From Nonlabens xiamenensis (GTDB taxonomy: Bacteria; Bacteroidota; Bacteroidia; Flavobacteriales; Flavobacteriaceae): DNA of 64,000 nt. Numbering within the stretch: the first letter of the stretch is position 1; each line of letters begins with the position of its first letter. Shown piece by piece: positions 37,128 to 45,492 of the stretch. The position numbers and the translations under genes were made by a program. The stretch is taken from contig NZ_RMVE01000004.1 of assembly GCF_003865345.1 (NCBI RefSeq), forward strand, positions 372,001-436,000, in the 5' to 3' direction. Under the pieces are notes generated by a model that saw nothing but the letters and a program-made list of their open reading frames with translations, was not told the DNA's origin and did no database searches.

Positions 37128-37661
37128 TCAAGATAGGTGGATCATGGCAAAAACCGCATAATTCACCATATCCTGATAATTGGCATCCAGCCCCTCAGAA
37201 ACGATGGTTTTTCCGGCGTTGTCTTCAATTTGTTTGACCCTTAGAAGCTTTTGTAAAATCAGATCGGTAAGCGAACTCACCCTCATATCTCTCCATGCTT
37301 CACCGTAGTCATGATTTTTATCCATCATCAATTTTTTGGTGATAGAAACTTGTTCATCATAAGCTTTCAGCGCCTCTTCCAAACTGAGATCAGGCTGTTC
37401 TACAACGCCCAACTGAAGTTGGATCAGCGCCATGATAGAGTAATTGATGATTCCTATAAATTCGCTTTCCTGCCCTTCATCTACCTTAGACTCGGATAAT
37501 GTTTGTAGTCCCCTGATACGTTGGGCCTTGATAAAGATCTGATCGGTCAGTGAGGGTAATCTGAGAATGCGCCAGGCACTACCATAATCTTTCATTTTAT
37601 TGGAAAACAAATCGCGACATTGGGCGATGACGGCATCGTATTGCTGACTGGTTTGGGACAT
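37128..37661 (-). CDS. DUF1599 (Nmad1) protein with two repeats
   Basis: 177 residues from the ATG at 37661 (MSQTSQQYDAVIAQC); the longer frame would overlap folP on the other strand. It contains two copies of the DUF1599 unit: KMKDYGSAWRILRLPSLTDQ and NHDYGEAWRDMRVSSLTDLI, each followed by an RI/RV-x-QL-type helix. Pfam names this unit nucleotide modification associated domain 1, from its links with modified-base systems in phages; the cellular role in flavobacteria is unknown. It is divergent from folP, 55 bp apart. Confidence 0.88.
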   Translation of the reverse strand: MSQTSQQYDAVIAQCRDLFSNKMKDYGSAWRILRLPSLTDQIFIKAQRIRGLQTLSESKVDEGQESEFIGIINYSIMALIQLQLGVVEQPDLSLEEALKAYDEQVSITKKLMMDKNHDYGEAWRDMRVSSLTDLILQKLLRVKQIEDNAGKTIVSEGLDANYQDMVNYAVFAMIHLS

Positions 37662-37716
37662 ACGGGCTTTAAATTTTGCGTAAATTTCGCACTTAATCAG
37701 CAAACCAGCATCATTC

Positions 37717-38565
37717 ATGTCTGTTATTAATTGTTCCGGCCAACTCGTGGATCTTTCCCTACCCAAGGTGATGGGGATCGTCAATACCACACCAGATTCA
37801 TTTTACGACGGCGGAAAACTCAAGACAGACGCTCATATTTTAAATCAAGTAGGCAGCATGCTCGAGGAAGGTGCTACCTTTATTGATGTAGGCGCTTATA
37901 GTTCGCGTCCCGATGGAAGCCACATTTCAGTAGACGAGGAATTGCGCCGATTACTTCCCGTATTAGATGTGATTGTCAAGGAATTTGATATCATGGGGTT
38001 GAGTTGCGATAGCTTTCGCGGAAGCGTCATCCAAAAATCTCTAGAGCACGGTGCCAATATGGTCAACGATATTAGCGCAGGTCTTCTGGATCCAAAAATG
38101 ATGGAAATTGTTGCCCAAGCACAGGTGCCATATATCATGATGCACATGAGGGGAACTCCTCAAACCATGCGGCAATACACAGACTATGACAATATAGTTC
38201 TTGATCTGAACTTGTACTTTTCAGAACGCATTGCCAGTGCAAGAGCTTTCGGCATTAATGATGTGATCATCGATCCAGGATTTGGATTTGCTAAAACCAG
38301 GGAGCAAAATTTTGAATTGCTATCACAATTGGAGTTGCTACAAGCCCAAGAAGTTCCTATACTGGCGGGAATCTCCAGAAAATCCATGATTTACAAAACT
38401 TTGGACATAGAGGCCAAAGAAGCATTGAATGGCACCACCGCTTTACACATGGTGTGTTTGCAGCAAGGTGCCAACATTCTACGGGTTCACGATGTAAGAG
38501 AAGCCATGGAGACGATCCGCTTGTTTGAGCAGCTCAACCTGTCTCATCCTAAAAAGAATATTTGA
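37717..38565 (+). CDS. folP: Dihydropteroate synthase
   Basis: Joins p-aminobenzoate to 6-hydroxymethyl-dihydropterin diphosphate in folate synthesis. 282 residues, TIM barrel: VMGIVNTTPDSF (18-29), the signature GATFIDVGAYSSRPD, the pterin-binding D in LSCDSFRG, NDISAG, MHMRGTPQTM, DPGFGFAKT, GISRKSM and LRVHDVREA near the end. The variant palindrome (38012-38025) lies in the CDSFRGS stretch, which is itself a functional region. Convergent with fabH, gap 27 bp. Confidence 0.96.
   Translation: MSVINCSGQLVDLSLPKVMGIVNTTPDSFYDGGKLKTDAHILNQVGSMLEEGATFIDVGAYSSRPDGSHISVDEELRRLLPVLDVIVKEFDIMGLSCDSFRGSVIQKSLEHGANMVNDISAGLLDPKMMEIVAQAQVPYIMMHMRGTPQTMRQYTDYDNIVLDLNLYFSERIASARAFGINDVIIDPGFGFAKTREQNFELLSQLELLQAQEVPILAGISRKSMIYKTLDIEAKEALNGTTALHMVCLQQGANILRVHDVREAMETIRLFEQLNLSHPKKNI
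38012..38025. repeat. Palindrome variant GCTTTCGCGGAAGC
   Basis: One mismatch from the repeated 14-mer (A to G), inside folP, read as SFRGS. The residues encoded look conserved in the family, so this could be chance similarity. Confidence 0.55.
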
Positions 38566-38592
38566 ATTTCCTAAAGAAATCTATTTTTGGTA

Positions 38593-39600
38593 TTACCATC
38601 TAATGATGGCACTACCCCAGGTAAATCCACTTCCAAACGCCGCCAGGACTACGGTATCTCCTTCTTTGACTTTTCCTTCTTCCCAGGCTTCACACAATGC
38701 AATAGGAATGGAAGCTGCCGTGGTATTTCCATAGCGCTGAATATTGTTGTAAACCTGATCATCAGCTAACTGAAATTTCTTCTGAATAAACTGGCTGATC
38801 CTCAAATTGGCCTGATGCGGTACCAGCATATCGATATCAGCTACTTCCAGTTTGTTGGTCTTTAAACCTTCCATGATCACCTCCGCAAAGCGCACCACTG
38901 CATTTTTGAATACAAATTGTCCGTTCATATAGGGATAATAAGGAATGTCTTCCTGTGGATTATCGGCAATGATTTCTGGCACCCAATATTCGGTAGAAGG
39001 TCCTTTCAGCGAAAGCTCCATGGCATGCTTCCCTTCACTGTGTAAGTGAGTAGAGAGAATTCCATGACCTTCTTTTTCAGATCGGGTCAATACCGCTGCT
39101 CCTGCTCCATCACCAAAAATGACAGAAACACTGCGTCCTCTAGTGGTAAAATCTAAACCACCACTGTGATTTTCTGAACCGATCACCAGCACGTTCTTGT
39201 ACATTCCAGTTTTTATAAACTGGTCAGCTACACTGAGACCGTAGATAAAACCACTACACTGGTTACGTACATCCAGGGCTGGACAGGTATGGATATCCAG
39301 CATCTCCTGTACCTGAACACCACATCCAGGAAAATAATAGTCAGGGGACAGCGTGGCAAAAACGATCAGGTCAACTTCGTCCTTGGAAATTTCGGCGCGT
39401 TCTAGGGCTATTTTGGCCGCTTTAACACCCATTACCGCAGTTGAGTTCCCATCTCCCTTTTTGATATGTCGTCTTTCTTTGATACCAGTACGTTCCTGGA
39501 TCCAGGCATCATTGGTCTCCATTATATTGGAAAGATCATCGTTGGTAACTACATTTTCTGGGACATATTTGCCCATTCCGACAATACGAGAGGTATACAT
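38593..39600 (-). CDS. fabH: Beta-ketoacyl-ACP synthase III
   Basis: Starts fatty-acid synthesis by condensing acyl-CoA with malonyl-ACP. 335 residues, thiolase fold. Catalytic triad visible: C115 in VRNQCSGF, His in LVPHQANLRI and Asn in RYGNTTAAS; the C-terminal GSGFTWGSAIIRW is typical. The N-terminal SRIVGMGKYVPENVVTN fits the ATG at 39600. It is not next to plsX/rpmF here, so it could be one of several FabH copies (Bacteroidota often have more than one). Confidence 0.93.
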   Translation of the reverse strand: MYTSRIVGMGKYVPENVVTNDDLSNIMETNDAWIQERTGIKERRHIKKGDGNSTAVMGVKAAKIALERAEISKDEVDLIVFATLSPDYYFPGCGVQVQEMLDIHTCPALDVRNQCSGFIYGLSVADQFIKTGMYKNVLVIGSENHSGGLDFTTRGRSVSVIFGDGAGAAVLTRSEKEGHGILSTHLHSEGKHAMELSLKGPSTEYWVPEIIADNPQEDIPYYPYMNGQFVFKNAVVRFAEVIMEGLKTNKLEVADIDMLVPHQANLRISQFIQKKFQLADDQVYNNIQRYGNTTAASIPIALCEAWEEGKVKEGDTVVLAAFGSGFTWGSAIIRW

Positions 39601-39674
39601 AAAAGAATTTCTAGCATTGCAAGATACGGGACAGGATCACTATCTTGCTAGGTCTAAGCCATCTTTTGATATGC

Positions 39675-40286
39675 ATGCATAACAAGTTATTCCTGCCTGA
39701 ATTCCCTAATATTCCTGATGCCACAGTGATATATACGCCTGGTTTTTACGCTTTCGCGAAAGCGGAACAGCTCAAAAACCTATTACTTAAGGAAACACCC
39801 TGGAGACAAAACCAAATCAAATTATTTGGAAAAACACATCTTGAACCTAGACTAACTCAGTTATACGGCGATCCTAGCACCCAATACAGTTACAGCGGTA
39901 TCCAATTTGAAGCATTGGAATGGACCGACACGCTAGCGGCCATTAAAAAAGATGTAGAAAAGGCCACCGGAGATCAGTACAATGTTTGCCTGCTGAATCA
40001 ATACAGGGATGGTGCCGATTCAAACGGCTGGCACGCCGATAACGAAGCTGAGCTAGGTGTCAACCCTAGTATTGCCTCCTTAAGTCTGGGCGCTACACGT
40101 AATTTTCACTTGCGTCATCATAGCAATAAAGAATGGCGATTTAAATTTGAATTGGAACACGGTAGCCTGCTGGTCATGAAGGACCAAACCCAACATACCT
40201 ATCAACATCAAATTGCCAAAACCAAGAAACAGGTAGGCTTGCGCATCAACCTTACCTTTAGAAAAACACTAAAAGATGCAACGTAA
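39675..40286 (+). CDS. AlkB-like 2-oxoglutarate/Fe(II) dioxygenase
   Basis: 203 residues from the ATG at 39675 (MHNKLFLPEFPNIPD). AlkB-family oxidative demethylase, probably repairing alkylated bases. Visible: NQYRDGADSNGWHADNEAEL with the iron ligands H-x-D, SLSLGATRNFHLRH, LLVMKDQTQHTYQH (second His) and LRINLTFR (2-oxoglutarate arginine). The palindrome (39750-39763) encodes AFAKA near the N-terminus, before the catalytic core. Divergent from fabH. Confidence 0.92.
   Translation: MHNKLFLPEFPNIPDATVIYTPGFYAFAKAEQLKNLLLKETPWRQNQIKLFGKTHLEPRLTQLYGDPSTQYSYSGIQFEALEWTDTLAAIKKDVEKATGDQYNVCLLNQYRDGADSNGWHADNEAELGVNPSIASLSLGATRNFHLRHHSNKEWRFKFELEHGSLLVMKDQTQHTYQHQIAKTKKQVGLRINLTFRKTLKDAT
39750..39763. 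repeat. GCTTTCGCGAAAGC palindrome, copy 5
   Basis: Perfect copy (16 bp palindrome 39749-39764) in the N-terminal part of the AlkB-like gene, read as AFAKA. Confidence 0.9.
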
Positions 40287-40350
40287 GTTTAGGTTTTTGT
40301 AAACAGCCTTCTGGTTGATCTATTGTATTTTACAAAATCGAAAAATAAGT

Positions 40351-40650
40351 ATGATGGCAAGAGCAAAAGATTTATTGAAAGAATTAGACGAGCGTTCAAT
40401 CGACCGTATCATTGAAATGGGTTGGGAAGATCGTACGCCATTCGGTGCTATCAAGGATCAATTTGGGTTGACCGAAAGCGAAGTCATCAAAATCATGCGA
40501 CATGAAATGAAACCCAGTAGTTTTAGGATGTGGCGTGAACGCGTACAAGGAAGACCGACCAAGCATCGGGCTCTGCGCGATCCTGAAATGGACACTTTCA
40601 AATCTTCCAGGCAGCGGCATATCAGCCATAATAAAATCAGTAAGAGATAA
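40351..40650 (+). CDS. TIGR03643/DUF2805 family small protein
   Basis: 99 residues from the ATG at 40351. The middle, IIEMGWEDRTPFGAIKDQFGLTESEVIKIMR, is a helix-turn-helix-like segment and SSFRMWRERVQGRPTKH follows it, the pattern of the DUF2805/TIGR03643 family. DNA binding is plausible from the basic C-terminus but unproven. Two ATGs in a row (40351, 40354) are both possible; the upstream frame start is a TTG and less likely. It lies 64 bp after the alkB-like gene. Confidence 0.85.
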   Translation: MMARAKDLLKELDERSIDRIIEMGWEDRTPFGAIKDQFGLTESEVIKIMRHEMKPSSFRMWRERVQGRPTKHRALRDPEMDTFKSSRQRHISHNKISKR

Positions 40651-40677
40651 GATTTAAGTGTTTGGCACGTTGGTATC

Positions 40678-40693
40678 TTGGCACGAGCTTTGC
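40678..40693 (+). promoter_or_regulatory. Sigma-54-type -24/-12 promoter
   Basis: TTGGCACG (40678-40685), four bases AGCT, then TTGC (40690-40693). This fits the sigma-54 consensus TTGGCACG-N4-TTGC with correct spacing. Transcription would start near 40705, about 19 nt before the hydrolase ATG at 40724. A second TTGGCACG half-element lies just upstream at 40662-40669. I saw no other full match in the window. Confidence 0.6.
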
Positions 40694-40723
40694 CTATTCC
40701 AAAACGCTAATTGAATTGGTTAT

Positions 40724-41686
40724 ATGAAACACCTGATTGTCTTATTTCTTTTCATCTCGCCTGTGATGCTTTTGGCGCAAAATGTTTTTAGCAAAGAATA
40801 CGCACAACAAAATCCTGACCTGCGTGAAGAAGTGGTCATTGGATCAGATATAAACGGCTCCTTATGGTTGCCTGAAATAAAAAAAAGGCATCCACTACTC
40901 ATCATGATTGGCGGTAGTGGTGTGGTTGATCGCAACGGGAATGAACCACGATCCAAAAGTTTTCATCTACAGCAATTGGCCGACAGTCTAGCTGTCCGAG
41001 GGGTAGCTACTTTTAGATACGACAAACGCACCTTCACCCAAATGAAGATGCGTAAAAACAATGAATCTACCTTATTTACCGACTTTGTTAAAGACGCTAG
41101 GGAGGTGATCCGCCATTTTTCAGAGGATCCCAGGTTTACGGATATTTATGTATTGGGACATGATCAAGGGTCGCTGGTAGCCATGCTAGCCGCAGAACCA
41201 TCTGTAAAAGGAATTATTTCCATTGCTGGGGCAGGTGAATCCATCGATCAATTAATCATTCGTCAAATTGCCGGACAGCAACCAGGACTAGATAAAGTAG
41301 CCCGTGAAACCTTTGCGCGTGTCAAACAGTCCGATAAGCCGGTAGAGCAAATCGAGCGTGATCTGTATATGATTATCGGCCCGCCAGTACAAGACTTTAT
41401 GAAGTCATGGATGGCTTTTGATCCAGCTCATGAATTGACTCAACTATCCATTCCTACTTTATTGATTAACGGTTCCTACAACAGACAAGTGGATACCCTG
41501 CAAACCAAATTATTAAAGAAAGCAGCCCCAAAGTCAAAGCTCTTGATTATTAAGGAAATGAATCATGTCTTGAAAAAAGTACCAGAGGACGAAATAATGG
41601 CTTCCAAAAGCTATGTAAACCCCAACTTTCCCTTACACCCAGAATTGATTGCTAGCATCCTTGAATTTATTGAATCCGAGAAATAA
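40724..41686 (+). CDS. Exported alpha/beta hydrolase with Asp at the nucleophile
   Basis: 320 residues with a signal peptide (MKHLIVLFLFISPVMLLAQ). Alpha/beta hydrolase fold: oxyanion loop IMIGGSGVVDRNGN, FRYDKRTFTQ, nucleophile elbow VLGHDQGS, acid region LLINGSYNRQVD and catalytic His in IKEMNHVLKK. The elbow residue is D147 where Ser is expected (GHSEG in related exported hydrolases), like the GHDWG elbow of epoxide hydrolases and dehalogenases. A sigma-54-like promoter lies just upstream. The substrate is unknown; periplasmic location is likely. Confidence 0.85.
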   Translation: MKHLIVLFLFISPVMLLAQNVFSKEYAQQNPDLREEVVIGSDINGSLWLPEIKKRHPLLIMIGGSGVVDRNGNEPRSKSFHLQQLADSLAVRGVATFRYDKRTFTQMKMRKNNESTLFTDFVKDAREVIRHFSEDPRFTDIYVLGHDQGSLVAMLAAEPSVKGIISIAGAGESIDQLIIRQIAGQQPGLDKVARETFARVKQSDKPVEQIERDLYMIIGPPVQDFMKSWMAFDPAHELTQLSIPTLLINGSYNRQVDTLQTKLLKKAAPKSKLLIIKEMNHVLKKVPEDEIMASKSYVNPNFPLHPELIASILEFIESEK

Positions 41687-41761
41687 TTCTATCCATAGAC
41701 TAGGCTCCCCTGAAAGGCTATTCAGAAAATTGTATTTTGTAGTCTTTTAAAAGCTGCATAG

Positions 41762-43090
41762 ATGCCATTAATATCCTTGATTCAAGAGGTTGAAAAACAC
41801 CCGCCTGTCATCACCCAAGACACCATTGTCTTTGGGTTACTCATGCTTTGTCTGGCCGTTGTCTTTTATCTTTCCTCTAAAAAGACCGGGTTTTGGGCCT
41901 TATTTTTCAAATATGTTCCGGCCTTGTTGATGTGTTATCTACTACCCAGTATTTTAAGTTCGCTGGGGTTAATATCAGGTATGGAATGGGAAGTGCTGGT
42001 TGACGGTGAAATACAGCAGCGGGAATCATCACTTTATTTTATGGCCTCAAGGTATTTACTCCCGGCTGCCCTTGTGCTCATGACCTTATCGATTGACTTA
42101 AAAGCTGTCTTCAACTTAGGTCCCAAAGCCTTGATCATGTTTCTTACTGGTACCGCTGGCATTATTTTGGGAGGCCCGCTTGCTGTGCTCATCATTGGGA
42201 CTATCTGGCCAGAGACTGTAGGTGGTGAGGGGGCTGATGCCGTATGGCGAGGCTTGTCTACATTGGCAGGAAGCTGGATTGGTGGTGGCGCTAATCAGGC
42301 AGCGATGCTGGAGGTCTATGAGTTTAATGAAGCCAAATACGGCGGGATGGTCTTGGTGGATATTGTGGTCGCCAATCTGTGGATGGCTGTTATATTGTTC
42401 GGTATTGCTTATAGCGAAAGGCTGGATGAGTGGTTTGGTGCCGATGCCAGTTCGATTGAGCATTTAAAGAAAAAAGTGTCGGATTACTCGGCCAGTGTAA
42501 AAAGGGAAGCCAGTTTGACCGATTATATGGTGATGTTGGGCATTGCATTTGCTACGGTAAGTTTAGCTCATTTTGCAGCTAATTATTTGAGTGAATGGGT
42601 TGAAAGCATGAAAACTATTAGTTCAAATATTTACTTAAGTTTTCTGGGAAGCCAATTCTTCTGGTTGATTTCTATAGCGACTATCATTGGCATCCTGCTG
42701 TCCTACACGCCTTTGAAACGATATGAAGGAACTGGAGCCAGTCGATTGGGCAGCATATTTATCTACATTCTTGTCGCCACCATAGGTATGAAAATGGACC
42801 TTACCCAAATCTTTCAAAATCCGCTGTTGATCGTTGTCGGCTTGGTTTGGATGTCTATACATGCTGGGTTGTTGATCCTAACGGCAAAAATCATCAAAGC
42901 TCCTTATTTTTTCTTGGCAGTAGGTAGTCAGGCCAATGTTGGAGGAGCAGCCAGTGCGCCAGTGGTGGCAGCCGAATTTCACCCTGCCCTAGCGACGGTA
43001 GGGGTTTTGTTGGCGGTATTTGGGTATGTAGTGGGCACTGTAGGAGCAATTGCTTGCACCATCTTGATGCAAATGGCAGCGGTTTCTTAA
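41762..43090 (+). CDS. DUF819 family membrane protein
   Basis: 442 residues, polytopic inner-membrane protein with about ten hydrophobic segments. Family marks include SWIGGGANQAAM, LVDIVVANLWMA, VATIGMKMDL and FFLAVGSQANVGGAASAPVV. DUF819 proteins look like secondary transporters, but no substrate is known; they are unrelated to the hydrolase gene 75 bp upstream. The ATG at 41762 gives a short polar N-terminus before the first segment. Confidence 0.92.
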   Translation: MPLISLIQEVEKHPPVITQDTIVFGLLMLCLAVVFYLSSKKTGFWALFFKYVPALLMCYLLPSILSSLGLISGMEWEVLVDGEIQQRESSLYFMASRYLLPAALVLMTLSIDLKAVFNLGPKALIMFLTGTAGIILGGPLAVLIIGTIWPETVGGEGADAVWRGLSTLAGSWIGGGANQAAMLEVYEFNEAKYGGMVLVDIVVANLWMAVILFGIAYSERLDEWFGADASSIEHLKKKVSDYSASVKREASLTDYMVMLGIAFATVSLAHFAANYLSEWVESMKTISSNIYLSFLGSQFFWLISIATIIGILLSYTPLKRYEGTGASRLGSIFIYILVATIGMKMDLTQIFQNPLLIVVGLVWMSIHAGLLILTAKIIKAPYFFLAVGSQANVGGAASAPVVAAEFHPALATVGVLLAVFGYVVGTVGAIACTILMQMAAVS

Positions 43091-43149
43091 GGGTTGTTCC
43101 TGCCTGTTTCAGACAAAAAATGCATATTTGCAGCCGTTAAAATTCAATC

Positions 43150-43863
43150 ATGAAAAAATTATTACTGCTCAGCTGCTTAATTAGCGTACTTGCCTCTTGT
43201 GGACCTGATAAAGAGAGTGGCTTTTCTATTGCCGGAGAAGTGGAAGGTATCAAAATAGGTAAGATCTACCTTCAAAAAGTGGATGACTCTGTTCTGATTA
43301 ATTTGGACAGTGCAGAATTTAAAGGAAATGCGGATTTTAAATTGATGACTTCCCTGGACCAGCCACAACCACTATACTTGTATTTGGATGTCAAAGATGG
43401 AGCAGAATTTGACGATCGTTTCCAATTCTTTGCCGAGGATACGACAATGACCGCCAACACAACGCTGGAAGATTTTGAAGGCGATATGAAAATATCTGGA
43501 TCAAAGAACCATGAAGTACTTCAGGTTTTTAAAGATAACAACAGGAAGTTAAATCAGACCTATACTGCTCTATTGAAAAGAGGAATGGAATTAGATGCTG
43601 CCCCAGAGGCAAATGAAGAGGTTAACGATTCATTATTTGTCGCTTATGATAAGTATTTGCGTAAGAAAGTATTGTATGCCATCAATTATGCCCAGCTTCA
43701 CAAAGACCTGGAGGTAGCTCCTTTTATACTGATGGAACATGCGACAGAAGCGAATCCAGTTTTACTGGATAGTGTATATTATAAAATGCCAAAAAAAATT
43801 CAGACGAGTCGTTTTGGAAAACAACTGTCTGAATTTCTAGAAAGTACTGAACGCTTAGATTAA
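43150..43863 (+). CDS. DUF4369 domain lipoprotein
   Basis: 237 residues with a lipoprotein signal (MKKLLLLSCLISVLASC, cysteine 17). The N-terminal domain (FSIAGEVEGIKIGKIYLQKV, then DSAEFKGNADFKL) is DUF4369, normally found at the N-terminus of Bacteroidota thioredoxin-like proteins. Here the thioredoxin domain is missing: the C-terminal half is helical and has no CxxC. It is a stand-alone DUF4369 lipoprotein of unknown function. Convergent with the next gene; the ends overlap by 4 bp. Confidence 0.85.
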   Translation: MKKLLLLSCLISVLASCGPDKESGFSIAGEVEGIKIGKIYLQKVDDSVLINLDSAEFKGNADFKLMTSLDQPQPLYLYLDVKDGAEFDDRFQFFAEDTTMTANTTLEDFEGDMKISGSKNHEVLQVFKDNNRKLNQTYTALLKRGMELDAAPEANEEVNDSLFVAYDKYLRKKVLYAINYAQLHKDLEVAPFILMEHATEANPVLLDSVYYKMPKKIQTSRFGKQLSEFLESTERLD

Positions 43864-44126
43864 AGCGCGTTTACTCTTTCTACCAATTCTCTACCTTTGG
43901 TTTCAAGATCCTGACGTACTTGCTTCAGGTGTGCCTTGCGGTTATCTACCTTACGGTCATTTACTTTGGCGATCAAATCATCAAATACTGCGATGGCGTC
44001 ATCGACAATAGCTTCTGATTTCTTGTCATCCTCTTTAGGATTCACCGCCTGATGGATTAAAGCCGCTTCTATTATATCACCCAATACAAAGTTGATATCT
44101 TGTTTGAGGTCTCTTATACTTGCCAT
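43860..44126 (-). CDS. Small helical hypothetical protein
   Basis: 88 residues, predicted all-helical and highly charged, starting MASIRDLKQDINFVLGDIIE. No signal peptide; cytoplasmic. I do not recognise a named family. A TATTTTTG box lies 16 nt upstream of the ATG. Its stop overlaps that of the DUF4369 gene by 4 bp. Confidence 0.78.
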   Translation of the reverse strand: MASIRDLKQDINFVLGDIIEAALIHQAVNPKEDDKKSEAIVDDAIAVFDDLIAKVNDRKVDNRKAHLKQVRQDLETKGRELVERVNAL

Positions 44127-44142
44127 AATTATAAATTTGCTG

Positions 44143-44150
44143 CAAAAATA
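44143..44150 (-). promoter_or_regulatory. Candidate -7 box of the small helical gene
   Basis: TATTTTTG on the minus strand, 16 nt upstream of the ATG at 44126. No clear -33 TTG. Confidence 0.4.
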
Positions 44151-44357
44151 GCGAATTATTCATCAGTAAAGATGGGCTATTTATCACGCTTCAACTAAGC
44201 CTGGTATTCCATCATTAATTCTGTGAAAGGGTTGAACGATCTCAATTGGTGATTTTGGACATAAGATTCTTTCATGTATCCAAAATATACCTCAGGTAGA
44301 GTGAGTAGTCAAAGAAAAGGGGGTTGAAAAATTGTTTCATCAGTAAAGACAAGAAGT

Positions 44358-44768
44358 TTATTCCCCACGATAGATCACAAAATTGCGATCGGTTTCAAAC
44401 AGCTTGACTTCCAGATCATATTTGTTATCGAGATGCTTTCTGATGCGGTTATAAATAACGTAGGCAATATGTTCAACCGTCGGATTCAATTCCTGAAATT
44501 CGCTGACTTGCTCATTGAGATTTTTGTGATCCAGATAATCTTCCACTTCATTCTTAATAAGGTCTTTCAGAATTTTTAGATCAATCAAATATCCGGTTTC
44601 AGGATCTACATTACCGGTTACGCCTACCTCCAGGTTATAATTATGACCGTGATAATGCGGATTACTACACTTTCCAAAAACTTGTTCGTTCTTTTCATCG
44701 CTCCAGTCATTTCTATAGAGTCGATGTGCGGCATTGAAGTGGGCTTTGCGGTATGCGGTCAGTCTCAT
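44358..44768 (-). CDS. queD: 6-carboxytetrahydropterin synthase
   Basis: 136-residue T-fold enzyme that makes 6-carboxytetrahydropterin, the substrate of QueE, in queuosine synthesis. Visible: zinc ligands H15 (FNAAHRL), H40 and H42 (HYHGHNYN), catalytic C34 (GKCSNPH), and the C-terminal glutamate in KLFETDRNFVIYRG. It overlaps idi by 4 bp and is translated after it. A folate-type 6-pyruvoyl-tetrahydropterin synthase is the alternative, but the presence of queE in the same window supports QueD. Confidence 0.93.
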   Translation of the reverse strand: MRLTAYRKAHFNAAHRLYRNDWSDEKNEQVFGKCSNPHYHGHNYNLEVGVTGNVDPETGYLIDLKILKDLIKNEVEDYLDHKNLNEQVSEFQELNPTVEHIAYVIYNRIRKHLDNKYDLEVKLFETDRNFVIYRGE

Positions 44769-45295
44769 GAGATGTGGGCATAATATTTATCAAAAATGAT
44801 TTTGAACCACTCGGTATAGTTTTGAGGTTGGTGCAACATATCTTCTTTGATATCTTCGGCGGACATCCATTTGTAGTCGGCCACTTCATCGGGATTGATC
44901 TTTGGTTCATCATTGTATTTACCTATCATCACATGGTCAAATTCGTGTTCAGTTAAACCATTTTCAAATGGTGCGATGTAGATAAAATTGAACAATTCTT
45001 CTAATTCAGTCGTGAAGCCCATCTCCTCCATCAAGCGCCTTTTTCCAGCAGCGATATTGGATTCTCCCTCGCGTTGATGACTGCAACAGGTATTGGTCCA
45101 CAAGCCAGGTGAATGGTACTTACCAAAAGCGCGCTGTTGTAACATAATTTCATTCTTGTCATTCAGTACAAAAACAGAAAAAGCCCGATGCAACAAAGCC
45201 TTTTCATGCGCCTCAATCTTTTCCATGAGCCCTACTTGCTCATCTTTTTCGTTGACTAGGATTACTTGTTCTATGATTTCTAGATTTTCAAACAA
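44765..45295 (-). CDS. idi: Isopentenyl-diphosphate delta-isomerase, type I
   Basis: Interconverts isopentenyl and dimethylallyl diphosphate. 176-residue Nudix-fold enzyme: HRAFSVFVLNDKNE, WTNTCCSHQREGE (active-site cysteine C70/C71 and a metal His), ELFNFIYIAPFENG and the glutamates of LTEHEFDHVMIG. The start is odd: the only usable start near the expected N-terminus is a TTG at 45295 that lies inside a TACTTTTG promoter-like box. It overlaps queD by 4 bp in an apparent two-gene operon linking isoprenoid and queuosine genes. Confidence 0.93.
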   Translation of the reverse strand: MFENLEIIEQVILVNEKDEQVGLMEKIEAHEKALLHRAFSVFVLNDKNEIMLQQRAFGKYHSPGLWTNTCCSHQREGESNIAAGKRRLMEEMGFTTELEELFNFIYIAPFENGLTEHEFDHVMIGKYNDEPKINPDEVADYKWMSAEDIKEDMLHQPQNYTEWFKIIFDKYYAHIS

Positions 45296-45492
45296 AAGTA
45301 CAAAAGGAAAAATGGTGTTTACTTAAAGATTTATTAAGTACAATAATGCAACAGTAGAACCTTTAATTTTTATTGTTTATGCAGACTTTCCCGTCAACAG
45401 AACAACTCTATATTCAGTGGGTCAGGTAATTTTTCTGTCCGCTGGTTAATTAAGCAAATTGGTTTATTTTACATCTAATAAAATGGCAACAA

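Noticed and set aside
44159-44350. Direct repeat TTCATCAGTAAAGA at both ends of the gap upstream of the small helical gene
   Set aside because: Only two copies, about 177 bp apart, with no inverted ends or ORF between them; probably chance or a small local duplication.
45320-45340. TACTTAA-N7-TTAAGTA dyad upstream of the DUF255 gene
   Set aside because: AT-only 7-bp arms are common at this base composition; no further support.
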